Assembly: GCF_022346925.1 (NCBI RefSeq)
Contig: NZ_JAKRNJ010000003.1
Span: forward strand, 248,001 to 312,000
Source: Microvirga sp. ACRRW
GTDB taxonomy: Bacteria; Pseudomonadota; Alphaproteobacteria; Rhizobiales; Beijerinckiaceae
DNA: 64,000 bases
Direction: 5' to 3'
The notes under the pieces are model-generated. The model was not told where the DNA came from and did no database searches. It was given only the letters and a program-made list of their open reading frames with translations. The position numbers and the translations under genes were made by a program. Each line of letters opens with the position of its first letter. Within the stretch, counting starts at the first letter, position 1. This document shows, one piece after another, positions 31,295-40,070 of this stretch.

Positions 31295-32782
31295 ATGGAT
31301 CAGCCGAAACCTCCCGCCACGCCCGCTCTCAGCCATGCCGAGATCCGCACGATCATCATCGGCATCATGCTGGCCATGCTGCTGGCGGCCCTCGATCAGA
31401 CCATCATCGCGACCGCGCTTCCCACCATCGGACGCGAACTCGGCGATTTGGAGCATCTGCCCTGGGTGGTGACGGTGTATCTGCTCACCTCGACGGCGGT
31501 CACGCCGCTCTACGGCAAGTTCAGCGACAGTCACGGCCGGCGCGTCACCATGCTCATCGGCATCGTCGTCTTCATCGTGGGCTCCATCGCCTGCGCGGTT
31601 GCGCCCACCATGTTCGCTCTCATCCTGGCGCGCGGGTTGCAGGGCGTCGGTGGCGGCGGATTGATCGCGCTCGCGCAGACCATCGTGGCCGATCTCGTGC
31701 CGCCGAAGGAGCGCGGAAAATATCAGGTCTACTTCGCCAGCGTGTTCATGTCGTCGAGCCTTCTCGGCCCGGTGCTCGGCGGGTTCTTCGCGGAGCATCT
31801 GCATTGGTCGGTGATCTTCTGGATCAACCTGCCGCTCGGCCTCATCGCGCTGTTCATCACGTTCCACACGCTGAAGAAGCTGCCGCGTCACGACAGGCCG
31901 CATCAGCTCGATCTGCTCGGCGCCATGCTGATGGTCACGGCGACCGTGTCGCTGCTGCTCGCCTTGAGTTGGGGCGGCCTGCGCTTTCCGTGGTTCTCGC
32001 TGCCGATTCTCGGGCTCGTCGCAGGTTCAGTGGTTCTGTGGGGCCTGTTCGCGATCCGCATGCGGCTTGCGCCGGAACCGCTCATTCCACCGGGCGTGCT
32101 CAACAATTCCGTGGTGCGCATGGGCGTGCTCTCGGCCTGTTTCGGCATGGGCACCTATATCGGCCTCACCATCTATCTGCCGGTTTATTTCGAGGCCGTG
32201 CGCGGGTTGTCCGCGTCTCTCTCCGGCCTTGCGCTCATTCCCCTGATGGCAGGCACCGTCTGCGGCGCGACCATTTCTGGGCGCAGCATGGCGAAGGCGA
32301 AACACTACAAGCGCCTGCCGATGGGCGGCCTCCTCGTTGCCATGGTGGCGACAGGCGTGCTGGCGGCCTCTGCGCACACCATCTCCATCACGATGATCGA
32401 AGTGCTGCTCGCCATCATCAGCGTGGGCCTTGGCACGCTTCTGCCGGTGTCCACGGTCGCGATTCAGAATGCGGTGAAACCGCACGAACTCGGGACTGCT
32501 ACGGGCACAGCCAACTTCTTCCGCTCGCTCGGCGGCGCGCTCATTGTCGCCGTGTTCGGCGCCATCGTGCTCAGCGGCGCGGGGCTCTCGGGAGCTACGA
32601 GCTTCGAGACGCTCGGGCATACGGCGGCGCAGAGCGGCGTCGATCTGGGCGATATCTTCTCCTATGTGTTCGTGGCCGCAAGCATCGGCTTCGGGCTCGC
32701 GCTTGTCTTCCTCGTTGCCATGAAGGAACTGCCCCTGCGCGGCAGCGCCGTAAAAGCGGCGGAAGCGGCCATCGCCGATTGA
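31295..32782 (+). CDS. DHA2-family MFS drug efflux transporter (EmrB-like)
   Basis: A 495-residue polytopic protein of the 14-helix DHA2 family. Motifs: LAALDQTIIATALPTIGREL at residues 29-48, the MFS motif A GKFSDSHGRR near 70-80, and the motif C region GSSLLGPVLGGFFAE-like near 155-165. These pumps export drugs or other toxic compounds by proton antiport. AAGGA precedes the ATG at 31295. No EmrA-type partner is adjacent, so it may work alone. Confidence 0.93.
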   Translation: MDQPKPPATPALSHAEIRTIIIGIMLAMLLAALDQTIIATALPTIGRELGDLEHLPWVVTVYLLTSTAVTPLYGKFSDSHGRRVTMLIGIVVFIVGSIACAVAPTMFALILARGLQGVGGGGLIALAQTIVADLVPPKERGKYQVYFASVFMSSSLLGPVLGGFFAEHLHWSVIFWINLPLGLIALFITFHTLKKLPRHDRPHQLDLLGAMLMVTATVSLLLALSWGGLRFPWFSLPILGLVAGSVVLWGLFAIRMRLAPEPLIPPGVLNNSVVRMGVLSACFGMGTYIGLTIYLPVYFEAVRGLSASLSGLALIPLMAGTVCGATISGRSMAKAKHYKRLPMGGLLVAMVATGVLAASAHTISITMIEVLLAIISVGLGTLLPVSTVAIQNAVKPHELGTATGTANFFRSLGGALIVAVFGAIVLSGAGLSGATSFETLGHTAAQSGVDLGDIFSYVFVAASIGFGLALVFLVAMKELPLRGSAVKAAEAAIAD

Positions 32783-32790
32783 TCGGCTTT

Positions 32791-33081
32791 CTAGAGCCGC
32801 CCTTTGATCAAAACCCAGGCGGCGGCCAAGGCGATCACGAGAATCAGGAAGAGGCCGGTGATCTCGAAGATCTTCTCCGCCCGCTCCGTGGCGGCCGGGT
32901 GAGGGCGGGTTGATGTGTCCTCTTCCAGGATCGAGCGCTCGCCGAGCGCCTGTTGAACCGGCAGGGGCGAACCCCATTCCGGGAGAGCTGGAGGCTGAAG
33001 AACGCCGGGAAGCAGGGGATTCGGCGGCATCGCTCTCTCCTGCGGGCTTGGCCGAGGAAGATCGTGGCTTCGCTCCGTCAA
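32791..33081 (-). CDS. Small single-pass membrane protein, unknown
   Basis: A protein of up to 96 residues with a Pro-rich N-terminal half and one C-terminal transmembrane helix (GLFLILVIALAAAWVLI) followed by KGRL. A Met at residue 18 (start at 33030) is an equally possible start. Convergent with the MFS gene and separated from it by nine bases. No family recognised; the frame is supported mainly by the well-formed helix. Confidence 0.5.
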   Translation of the reverse strand: MTERSHDLPRPSPQERAMPPNPLLPGVLQPPALPEWGSPLPVQQALGERSILEEDTSTRPHPAATERAEKIFEITGLFLILVIALAAAWVLIKGRL

Positions 33082-33232
33082 TGGCCGGGGCCAAAGGTTG
33101 TTTCATCAAACCTGCGGCCTCATGCCTGGGGATAGCTTGGCAAGATTGTGGAGGAATCCGTAAATCCCGGCCTTCCACGGGCTTTGGCATGGTAGGAGCA
33201 GGGCAGTTTTAGCGCCTTGAAGAGGGAGGCTG

Positions 33233-34780
33233 ATGAAGGTCGGCATCGACATGGGAGTGCTCTCCTCCGCACCCGGAGGCTCGAGGGCCGAGCTCAATCT
33301 GGAAGAGCTTCTGGCGACGCGTCTGCTCGTCCAGGGCAATTCCGGCTCCGGCAAGTCGCACCTCCTGCGCCGCCTTCTCGAGCAGAGCGCCAACCTCGTG
33401 CAGCAGGCCGTGATCGACCCCGAGGGCGATTTCGTCACGCTCGCCGACAAGTTCGGCCACGTCGTTGTCGATGCTTCCCGCTCCGAGGGCGACATCCAGC
33501 GCATCGCGGCGCGCGTGCGTCAGCACCGCGTCTCGGTCGTGCTTTCGCTCGAAGGCCTCGACGCCGAGGCGCAGATGCGCTGCGCCGCCGCCTTCCTCGG
33601 CGGCCTCTTCGATGCGGACCGCGATTTCTGGTATCCCATGCTCGTGGTGGTGGACGAGGCGCAGTTGTTCGCGCCCGCCGCCGCAGGCGAAGTCTCAGAC
33701 GAGGCGCGTAAAGTCTCGCTCGGCGCGATGACGAACCTCATGTGCCGTGGCCGCAAGCGTGGATTGGCGGGCATCATCGCGACGCAGCGCCTCGCGAAGC
33801 TCGCGAAGAACGTGGCGGCGGAAGCCTCCAACTTCCTCATGGGCCGCACCTTCCTCGACATCGACATGGCCCGCGCCGCCGACCTTCTCGGCATGGAGCG
33901 CCGACAGGCCGAGATGTTCCGCGATCTCGAACGCGGACATTTCGTGGCATTGGGCCCCGCGCTGTCGCGCCGTCCGCTTCCCATCCGCATCGGCGAGGTG
34001 GAAACCTCCACGCGCTCCGGCTCCTTCAAGCTCATGCCGCTGCCGGAACAACCGAAGGAAGACGCGCGCGATCTCATCTTCACGCCGGGCGAGGACGAAG
34101 CGGTGGCGCGTCCCGTCATGCCGCGCCGCGCGCCGCCTCCGCCGCCAGCACCCTCCACCAACGATCTTCTGGCGCAGCTCGCCCGCACCCGCGCCGCGGC
34201 CACGCCCGAAGCACCGGTTGAAGCGACGGAAGAAACCAAGGCCGAGCGCGAGGCTGCGCTCGATGCGATCTTGCGCGAAATTCTCGACGATCCCGAAGCC
34301 GCGTTCCGCTCGGTCGCCGTTCTGTATCAGGATTTTCTCGTGCGCTGCCGCATCCGCCGCGTGTCGGGCGAGCCGCTGAACCTCAACGCCTTCCGCCGCC
34401 GTCTCGCAGTGGCGCGCGCGGGCGTCGACACCGCGACCGCCGAGGGCACGGAGTGGGATCGCGCGGTGGCGTTCGCGAACGATCTCGAAGAGGACATCCA
34501 GGGCGTCTATCTGCTCCTCGCCCGCGCCGCGATGGAGAATTCCGCCTGCCCGCCCGACGGCGAAATCGCCCGCGCCTGCGGCAGCCGCTCACCGGGCCGC
34601 GCACGCCGCCTCATCGCCTATATGGAAACCCGCAACATCGTCGTCACCCGCAACGACCCCCGCGGCCTGCGCATCATTGCGCTGCCGGATCTGGGCTGGG
34701 AAACAGGCCCGGGCGACCCGAACGCATTCGAGGAGCCGGTGAGTTCAGCGGCTAGCGGGGATTTGTTTGCGGCGGGGTAG
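33233..34780 (+). CDS. HerA/DUF853-like ATP-binding protein
   Basis: A 515-residue ATPase of the HerA/FtsK clan. Walker A is GNSGSGKS (residues 34-41), Walker B is LVVVDEAQLF (about 138-147), and a sensor/arginine-finger region follows with ATQRLAKL near 183-190. The C-terminal part (after about residue 270) is Pro-rich, then helical with a winged-helix-like end. HerA-like proteins move along DNA in repair, or act as partners of nucleases in defence, but no nuclease partner is adjacent. GGAGG precedes the ATG. Confidence 0.85.
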   Translation: MKVGIDMGVLSSAPGGSRAELNLEELLATRLLVQGNSGSGKSHLLRRLLEQSANLVQQAVIDPEGDFVTLADKFGHVVVDASRSEGDIQRIAARVRQHRVSVVLSLEGLDAEAQMRCAAAFLGGLFDADRDFWYPMLVVVDEAQLFAPAAAGEVSDEARKVSLGAMTNLMCRGRKRGLAGIIATQRLAKLAKNVAAEASNFLMGRTFLDIDMARAADLLGMERRQAEMFRDLERGHFVALGPALSRRPLPIRIGEVETSTRSGSFKLMPLPEQPKEDARDLIFTPGEDEAVARPVMPRRAPPPPPAPSTNDLLAQLARTRAAATPEAPVEATEETKAEREAALDAILREILDDPEAAFRSVAVLYQDFLVRCRIRRVSGEPLNLNAFRRRLAVARAGVDTATAEGTEWDRAVAFANDLEEDIQGVYLLLARAAMENSACPPDGEIARACGSRSPGRARRLIAYMETRNIVVTRNDPRGLRIIALPDLGWETGPGDPNAFEEPVSSAASGDLFAAG

Positions 34781-34815
34781 GCAGACAAACAAATAAATTC
34801 AACAGAGAGCCGCGT

Positions 34816-35646
34816 GTGATGGAACCAGAAGTGATTTCATCTGAAAGTTCTAAGGACCCTCAGGGCTCATCCTCTGAGGCATCATGGAAGTATGTTTTTA
34901 CCGGCCTAATTTACCCAGAGCGCGCAATGCTTAATATTCCTCAGACAATTGCGCGCAACATTAATTCGCCGCATGCTGGCCTGGTTGGCTATTTTACGTT
35001 CAATATCATTTTTAACCAGCTTGTTGCGACATTCGAGTCGTCGAGCGAGATAGATAACCTCTATACGCTTCGTAATACAGTTGAAGAGCTTGCACATAGC
35101 ATTGTGGATCTAATGTCCATCGATACGCTGTTTTTCAGGGATATCGATATAAAAACAGCATATGACGTAAGAAGGGGAATCACACACGTTTTTGGAATAG
35201 ATTTTCCCGGGCTAAGTCCCACAGAACAAACTGCTGTAGATTTGGATTTCTATTTTAGCATAGCTTCACAAAGCCGGTATTTCCAAAAGGCTGTTACAGA
35301 TCTTAAGTATGCTTTGAAAATCCCCCCAGACACAGGCTTCTTCTGCTATCGAGCCTTTGAAGCCCTTGTTAATGATTTCAGAGTTTCATTCTCTCTTAAG
35401 GACAAGCTTGCGGGTATAAAAAAGCTAGAAGAAACTCTTCACGTTCATCCAGATTGTGGAAAGAGACTCATGGAGCTAGCTAGTGAAGTTCGACATGCAC
35501 ATCCCGTATGGATTAGCGGAGATGAACGCGCACAAGCAGTCCAGATTGTTAGAGATATGATAAAAAGGTTTGCGCTTTATAGAAAGACCGGACGGACTTT
35601 AGTTGAATCTCATCCGCTCTTGACGGTTCCAGCCATAGAACCTTGA
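34816..35646 (+). CDS. AT-rich orphan protein of unknown function
   Basis: A 276-residue protein without a recognised domain. Its base composition (roughly 40-45 percent GC) contrasts strongly with the approximately 64 percent of its neighbours, implying recent acquisition. It begins with GTG directly followed by ATG. The C-terminal segment (LMELASEVRHAHPVW, then a long helix) recalls the end of HEPN-like or Apea-type domains, but the usual Rx4-6H motif is not present, so this is only a hint. It stands alone between the HerA-like and amidohydrolase genes. Confidence 0.6.
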   Translation: MMEPEVISSESSKDPQGSSSEASWKYVFTGLIYPERAMLNIPQTIARNINSPHAGLVGYFTFNIIFNQLVATFESSSEIDNLYTLRNTVEELAHSIVDLMSIDTLFFRDIDIKTAYDVRRGITHVFGIDFPGLSPTEQTAVDLDFYFSIASQSRYFQKAVTDLKYALKIPPDTGFFCYRAFEALVNDFRVSFSLKDKLAGIKKLEETLHVHPDCGKRLMELASEVRHAHPVWISGDERAQAVQIVRDMIKRFALYRKTGRTLVESHPLLTVPAIEP

Positions 35647-35752
35647 TCCTCTTTTAGAGGCAGATCTAAACATCCTACATGCGTGTAAGTTCAACTTAAA
35701 TAAGTGAGAAGAGCCGGCAGCTTTCGGTGAGCCCTAATTAGAGAACCAATCC

Positions 35753-37186
35753 ATGCAAAACGACCCCCTCAGCCTCAATGAAATTGCCCGTCGCGTCGAC
35801 GCGAAGGCTGCCGATTACACTGCTTTGAGCGACCGTATCTGGGCGATGCCGGAATTGGCGTTTGAGGAGCATCGCTCGGTGGCGGAGCAGATTGCGACGC
35901 TGGAGCGCGAGGGGTTTCGCATCACGAAGAATGCGGGCGGCATGGCGACCGCGTTCGTGGCGGAATACGGTAAGGGCGGTCCCATCGTCGGCATCCTCGG
36001 CGAGTTCGATGCGCTTCCCGATCTCGCGCAGGTGTCGGGCGTGACCGAGCACCAGCCGACGCAGAAGGGCACGCCAGGGCATGGCTGCGGGCATAATCTT
36101 TTGGGCGCGGGCTCCGCGCTCGCGGCGGTGGCGTTGAAGGATGCGCTGGAAACTGAAGGGATTGCAGGCACCGTGCGCTATTACGGCTGCCCCGCGGAGG
36201 AGAGCGGCTCGGGAAAGACCTTCATGGCGCGCGAAGGGTTGTTTGACGATCTCGACGCCGCCTTCTGCTGGCATCCGGAAGTGGTGAACGAGGTGCAGAG
36301 CTCATCCTCTCTCGCCTGCATCCAGGCTTATTTCCGTTTCACAGGCCGTCCGTCGCATGCAGCAGCCTCGCCGGAACTCGGGCGCAGCGCGCTCGACGCG
36401 GTGGAGCTGATGAATGTGGGCGTGAACTACATGCGCGAGCACATGCCCTCTGATGCGCGGGTGCATTACGCCATCACCAATTCCGGCGGCAATGCGCCGA
36501 ACGTGGTGCAAGGTTTTGCAGAATCGCTCTATCTCGTGCGCTCGCCGCATCTGCCGGATGCGGAGCGTCTCTTCGAGCGCGTGAAGAAGATCGCGGAGGG
36601 CGCAGGCCTGATGACCGAAACCTCCGTGAAGGTTCAGATCACGGACGCGACCTCCAACGTGGTGCTCAACAGGGCGCTGCAGGAGGCCATGTTCGAAAAC
36701 ATGAAGCGTCTCGGCGGGCCGGACTTCGACGCGCAGGATCGGGCTTTCGCTCAGAAGATCCAGAAGGATGCGATTACGCCGGAGGACATCGTGGCGAGCG
36801 TCAAACGCCACGACATGTCGCTGAAAACGGAAGTGCTGCACGACGGCGTTCTCGCGCTGCCCACGCGCGAGGACGTGATGATGGGCTCCACCGATGTGGG
36901 CGATGTGAGCTGGATCGTGCCCACCGTGCAATGCCACACGGCGTGCTTTGCCATCGGCACCCCGTTCCACACCTGGCAGCTCGTCACGCAGGGCAATCTG
37001 CCCGCCGCTCACAAGGGCATGGTGCTTGCGGCCAAAGCCATGGCGGCAACGGCCGCCGATGTCTTACGCAACCCCGATCTCGTCGCCCGCGCCAAGGCGG
37101 AGCTGAAGGAGCGTACCGGCGGGCGCAAATATGTCTGCCCCATTCCGCCGGATGTGACGCCGGACGATCTGCGCTCGGCGGCGTAA
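35753..37186 (+). CDS. M20 family amidohydrolase (AbgB-like)
   Basis: A 477-residue metallohydrolase of the M20D group, best matching p-aminobenzoyl-glutamate hydrolase subunit B. Metal-binding segments are visible: GHGCGHN near residue 104-110, the EES pair near 146-148, and HPE near 170. A dimerisation domain follows (GRPSHAAASPELGRSALDAV). AbgB homologues release amines or amino acids from N-acyl or folate-breakdown substrates. No AbgA or AbgT is adjacent, so the natural substrate is open. Confidence 0.9.
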   Translation: MQNDPLSLNEIARRVDAKAADYTALSDRIWAMPELAFEEHRSVAEQIATLEREGFRITKNAGGMATAFVAEYGKGGPIVGILGEFDALPDLAQVSGVTEHQPTQKGTPGHGCGHNLLGAGSALAAVALKDALETEGIAGTVRYYGCPAEESGSGKTFMAREGLFDDLDAAFCWHPEVVNEVQSSSSLACIQAYFRFTGRPSHAAASPELGRSALDAVELMNVGVNYMREHMPSDARVHYAITNSGGNAPNVVQGFAESLYLVRSPHLPDAERLFERVKKIAEGAGLMTETSVKVQITDATSNVVLNRALQEAMFENMKRLGGPDFDAQDRAFAQKIQKDAITPEDIVASVKRHDMSLKTEVLHDGVLALPTREDVMMGSTDVGDVSWIVPTVQCHTACFAIGTPFHTWQLVTQGNLPAAHKGMVLAAKAMAATAADVLRNPDLVARAKAELKERTGGRKYVCPIPPDVTPDDLRSAA

Positions 37187-37327
37187 TCCTTAGTTTTCAC
37201 TCATGCAAGAACCCTGTCCTCAACCGGCAGGGTTCTTGCATTTCGACAAGGTCGTCTTGGCGCGTGGTGGGCTCGCGGCTTGCGGCGCCCAGTCCTATCT
37301 TCCGGTCAACACACATGGAGCATCCCC

Positions 37328-38266
37328 ATGAAACTGACTGGAATTCATCACCTCACCGCCGTCACGGCCGACGCGCCCCGCAATCATGCCTTTTACACGC
37401 AGGCGCTCGGCATGCGCCTCGTGAAGAAGACCGTGAATCAGGACGATGTGAGCGCCTATCACCTGTTCTACGCGGACGGGAAGGCGTCGCCCGGCTCCGA
37501 CATCACCTTCTTCGACTGGCCTGTGACGCGCGAGCGGCGCGGCACGCACAGCATCTCGCAGACGGCTCTGCGCGTGAACGGCGAGAAGGCTCTGGGCTGG
37601 TGGAAGGATCGCCTCGCGTCCCTCGACATCGCGCATCAGAACGTTGTCGAGCGCAATGGACGCCTCGTTCTCGACTTCGAGGATTTCGAGGGCCAGCGCC
37701 TGAGCCTCGTCGATGATAACGGCGCAGGCGAAGCGCATCCGTGGGAGCGCAGCCCCGTGCCGGCGGAGTATCAGATCCGCGGGCTTGGCCCCATCACCAT
37801 TAGCGTGCCGAAGCTGGAGCGCACCGCGCGCGTGCTCACGGACGCGATGGATATGCGCTTGGCGAAAGAATACCGCATCGGCGACACGCCCGTGCATGTG
37901 TTCGCGATGGGCGAGGGCGGTCCTGCGGCGGAGCTGCATGTGGCTGTCGAGCCGGACCTGCCCTTCGCACAGCAGGGCGCGGGCGGCGTGCATCACGTGG
38001 CCTTCCGCACGCCGAACGAGAAGACCTATCAGGAATGCTGGGAGCGTCTGCAATCCTTGCGCGCGCCGTCGAGCGGGCCGGTGGATCGCTACTATTTCCA
38101 GAGCCTGTATTTCCGCGAGCCCAACGGCATCCTGTTCGAGATCGCCACCGACGGGCCGGGCTTCGCCACCGACGAGCCCATGGACAAGCTCGGCGAGCGC
38201 CTCGCGCTGCCGCCTTTCCTCGAGCCGCGCCGGGCCGAGATCGAGGCGGGCTTGAAGCCGCTTTAA
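37328..38266 (+). CDS. VOC-family ring-cleavage dioxygenase-like protein
   Basis: A 312-residue protein with two vicinal-oxygen-chelate modules: [19 protein letters not shown] at residues 6-24 and VHHVAFRT near 220-227 with the glutamate of FEIATDG near 268-274. This is the layout of LinE/MhqO-type extradiol dioxygenases that act on hydroquinones. The three metal ligands (His, His, Glu) are present. Start ATG at 37328 gives the standard family N-terminus. Confidence 0.9.
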   Translation: MKLTGIHHLTAVTADAPRNHAFYTQALGMRLVKKTVNQDDVSAYHLFYADGKASPGSDITFFDWPVTRERRGTHSISQTALRVNGEKALGWWKDRLASLDIAHQNVVERNGRLVLDFEDFEGQRLSLVDDNGAGEAHPWERSPVPAEYQIRGLGPITISVPKLERTARVLTDAMDMRLAKEYRIGDTPVHVFAMGEGGPAAELHVAVEPDLPFAQQGAGGVHHVAFRTPNEKTYQECWERLQSLRAPSSGPVDRYYFQSLYFREPNGILFEIATDGPGFATDEPMDKLGERLALPPFLEPRRAEIEAGLKPL

Positions 38267-38317
38267 ATGCATTCCCCGAGCCGCTTCGCATGACTGTGAG
38301 GCGGCTCGGGAACAGGC

Positions 38318-39115
38318 TCATTCGCCGAACACGCCCCAGGCACAATAGCTTTGAAGCGGATGGCGCTTGAGCTTGATGTTGTTCAGGCCCAAGACTTCCT
38401 GAACGGCGATTGTCTCGCCAGGAAGCTGCGGGCAGTTCAGCTCGTCGAAAACAAGCAAGGAGCCTTTGACAAGGCGCGGCATGATCTTTTCGAGAACATC
38501 CTTGGTCGGCTTGTAGACGTCCATATCGAAGATCGCCATCGACACGATCGCATGCGGATTGTTCTCCAGCCAGGCGTCGATGGTCCGGGAGGCATCACCC
38601 TTGATCAGCTCGAACTTCTTGATGTGGTTGATCGCGTGCAGGCCTTCGTGGATGCTCAGGATCTCGTCGAGAGTGTCCTCATAATTTGGCAGCGAGCTGT
38701 AATCGCCGATTTCGGCAAAGCCGCCATCCTTGCTGTCGACCGTTGAAAATCCCTCGAAGGTATCGAAGCCGAAGATCGTTCTGGAAACGTTATGCGGCTC
38801 GTACATTCCGCGGAAATTCTGCAGCAGGGCCAGGCTGGCGCCCCATTGAACGCCGAACTCGCAGATCACGCCCGGCACGTCGAGAATCTTTTGATAAAGC
38901 TCGTGATAATAGATGATGCGGCTCAGCGCTTTTTGCTTGAGCGTGACCATATTATGAAAATTCCAGTTTCCTCCGTATTGAGGAAGCAGCTCTCTCGACA
39001 GTGAGAGAAGGCGCGTGTCCAGCAACATGTCGTGCTCGGTGCGGCTCGATAATTCGCCGTTTTGAATCTTGTATGTCTGCTGGTTTATGTCTTTCTGCGG
39101 GTAGGTATCTTTCAT
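38318..39115 (-). CDS. TylF-like SAM-dependent methyltransferase
   Basis: A 265-residue protein of the class I methyltransferase TylF/MycF group. The SAM-binding start is VICEFGVQWGASLALL near residue 80-95, with FGFDTFEGF near 115-123 and FDMDVYKPT near 200-208 (the acidic metal-binding region). The substrate is likely a sugar or glycan-type molecule, by family analogy. The longer frame upstream (to 39232) has no ribosome site. The gene is somewhat AT-richer than its neighbours and precedes an AT-rich intergenic region, hinting at transfer. Confidence 0.78.
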   Translation of the reverse strand: MKDTYPQKDINQQTYKIQNGELSSRTEHDMLLDTRLLSLSRELLPQYGGNWNFHNMVTLKQKALSRIIYYHELYQKILDVPGVICEFGVQWGASLALLQNFRGMYEPHNVSRTIFGFDTFEGFSTVDSKDGGFAEIGDYSSLPNYEDTLDEILSIHEGLHAINHIKKFELIKGDASRTIDAWLENNPHAIVSMAIFDMDVYKPTKDVLEKIMPRLVKGSLLVFDELNCPQLPGETIAVQEVLGLNNIKLKRHPLQSYCAWGVFGE

Positions 39116-39524
39116 CTTTTCTCTCACTGGCTCTGCGCGCGTACACTGGCTTTTGTCCAGGCTTGTGGGGGCAGAACAAGCAACGCGAAGAATGGGTGAG
39201 AATAAATAACGGTCGATCCGTGTAGACCACAAGACACGTTTATAATTTTACATGATATGACATTGCGGCAAGGCGCCTTTAATCCGTCTTGGCGATTTCA
39301 ATCGATGATGTAAGTACTCTCGCAGAGTCTCATAGGATTATCCTCAGGCGCCAAGATTTTGTAAAAGGCGCAATCCGTGCTGAGGTGAACAAATAATAAG
39401 ATGCGATATATAATATAATTACATAAGAAAAATATTTAATACATTGTGTAAATATGGTTTTACCCGCTTCATGCTTTAAGAGTAACTACCAATTGCTAAT
39501 AGGGGCGGGCTTGCCTGGTTACAG
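39116..39524. other. AT-rich intergenic region
   Basis: About 400 bases, very AT-rich between 39360 and 39470 (runs such as ATAATATAATTACATAAG), between a divergent methyltransferase gene and the pruR-like gene. It holds no coding frame. The AT-rich part could bind nucleoid proteins and carry the promoters of both flanking genes. No specific operator was identified. Confidence 0.5.
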
Positions 39525-40034
39525 ATGCGAAACATTGTTCTAGCTGCATTCATTGCGTTCATCGGCTTGTCCGGAAGCGGCACGGCGGAGGCGGAGACGC
39601 TGCCCGCGCCGAAACAAAGGCCGATCCTGACGGTCTCAGGCAACATCTCGGTGACCAACCAAGGCAACACGGCGGTGTTCGACCGCGCCATGCTCGAGGC
39701 GGTGGGCACGGTTTCGTTTGAAACGGAAACCCCCTGGTATTCCGAGCGGGTGAAGTTCGAAGGGGTGCCCTTGTCCAAGCTCATGCAGCACCTGGGCGCC
39801 AAGGGCGAGCATATCGTGGTTACGGCGCTGAACGATTACAGCAGCGACATCCCGTTCACGGACATCACGAAGTACAACGTCATTCTCGCGACGAAGCAGA
39901 ACGGCCAGTACATGTCCGTTCGCGACAAGGGGCCTCTCTTCGTCGTCTATCCCTTCGACAGCGACCCTGAGTTGAAGCACCAGACCTATTACGGTCGATC
40001 AGTGTGGCAGGTCTCCAAGATCACCGTGAAGTAG
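39525..40034 (+). CDS. pruR: Periplasmic pterin-binding-like protein (PruR-like)
   Basis: A 169-residue exported protein: signal peptide (residues 1-23, ending AEAE), then the molybdopterin-oxidoreductase-like (SUOX) fold, including VKFEGVPLSKLMQHLG at about 75-90 and TYYGRSVWQVSKITV at the end. It contains no cysteine at all, so it cannot hold molybdenum as the enzymes do. In Agrobacterium, PruR is such a cysteine-free periplasmic protein that binds pterins and controls the diguanylate cyclase/phosphodiesterase DcpA encoded next to it. Here a DcpA-like gene starts 36 bases downstream, which supports the same role. Confidence 0.8.
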   Translation: MRNIVLAAFIAFIGLSGSGTAEAETLPAPKQRPILTVSGNISVTNQGNTAVFDRAMLEAVGTVSFETETPWYSERVKFEGVPLSKLMQHLGAKGEHIVVTALNDYSSDIPFTDITKYNVILATKQNGQYMSVRDKGPLFVVYPFDSDPELKHQTYYGRSVWQVSKITVK

Positions 40035-40070
40035 TCGGGCTTCAGGCATCGTGCTTCGGAGAAAAATCGC

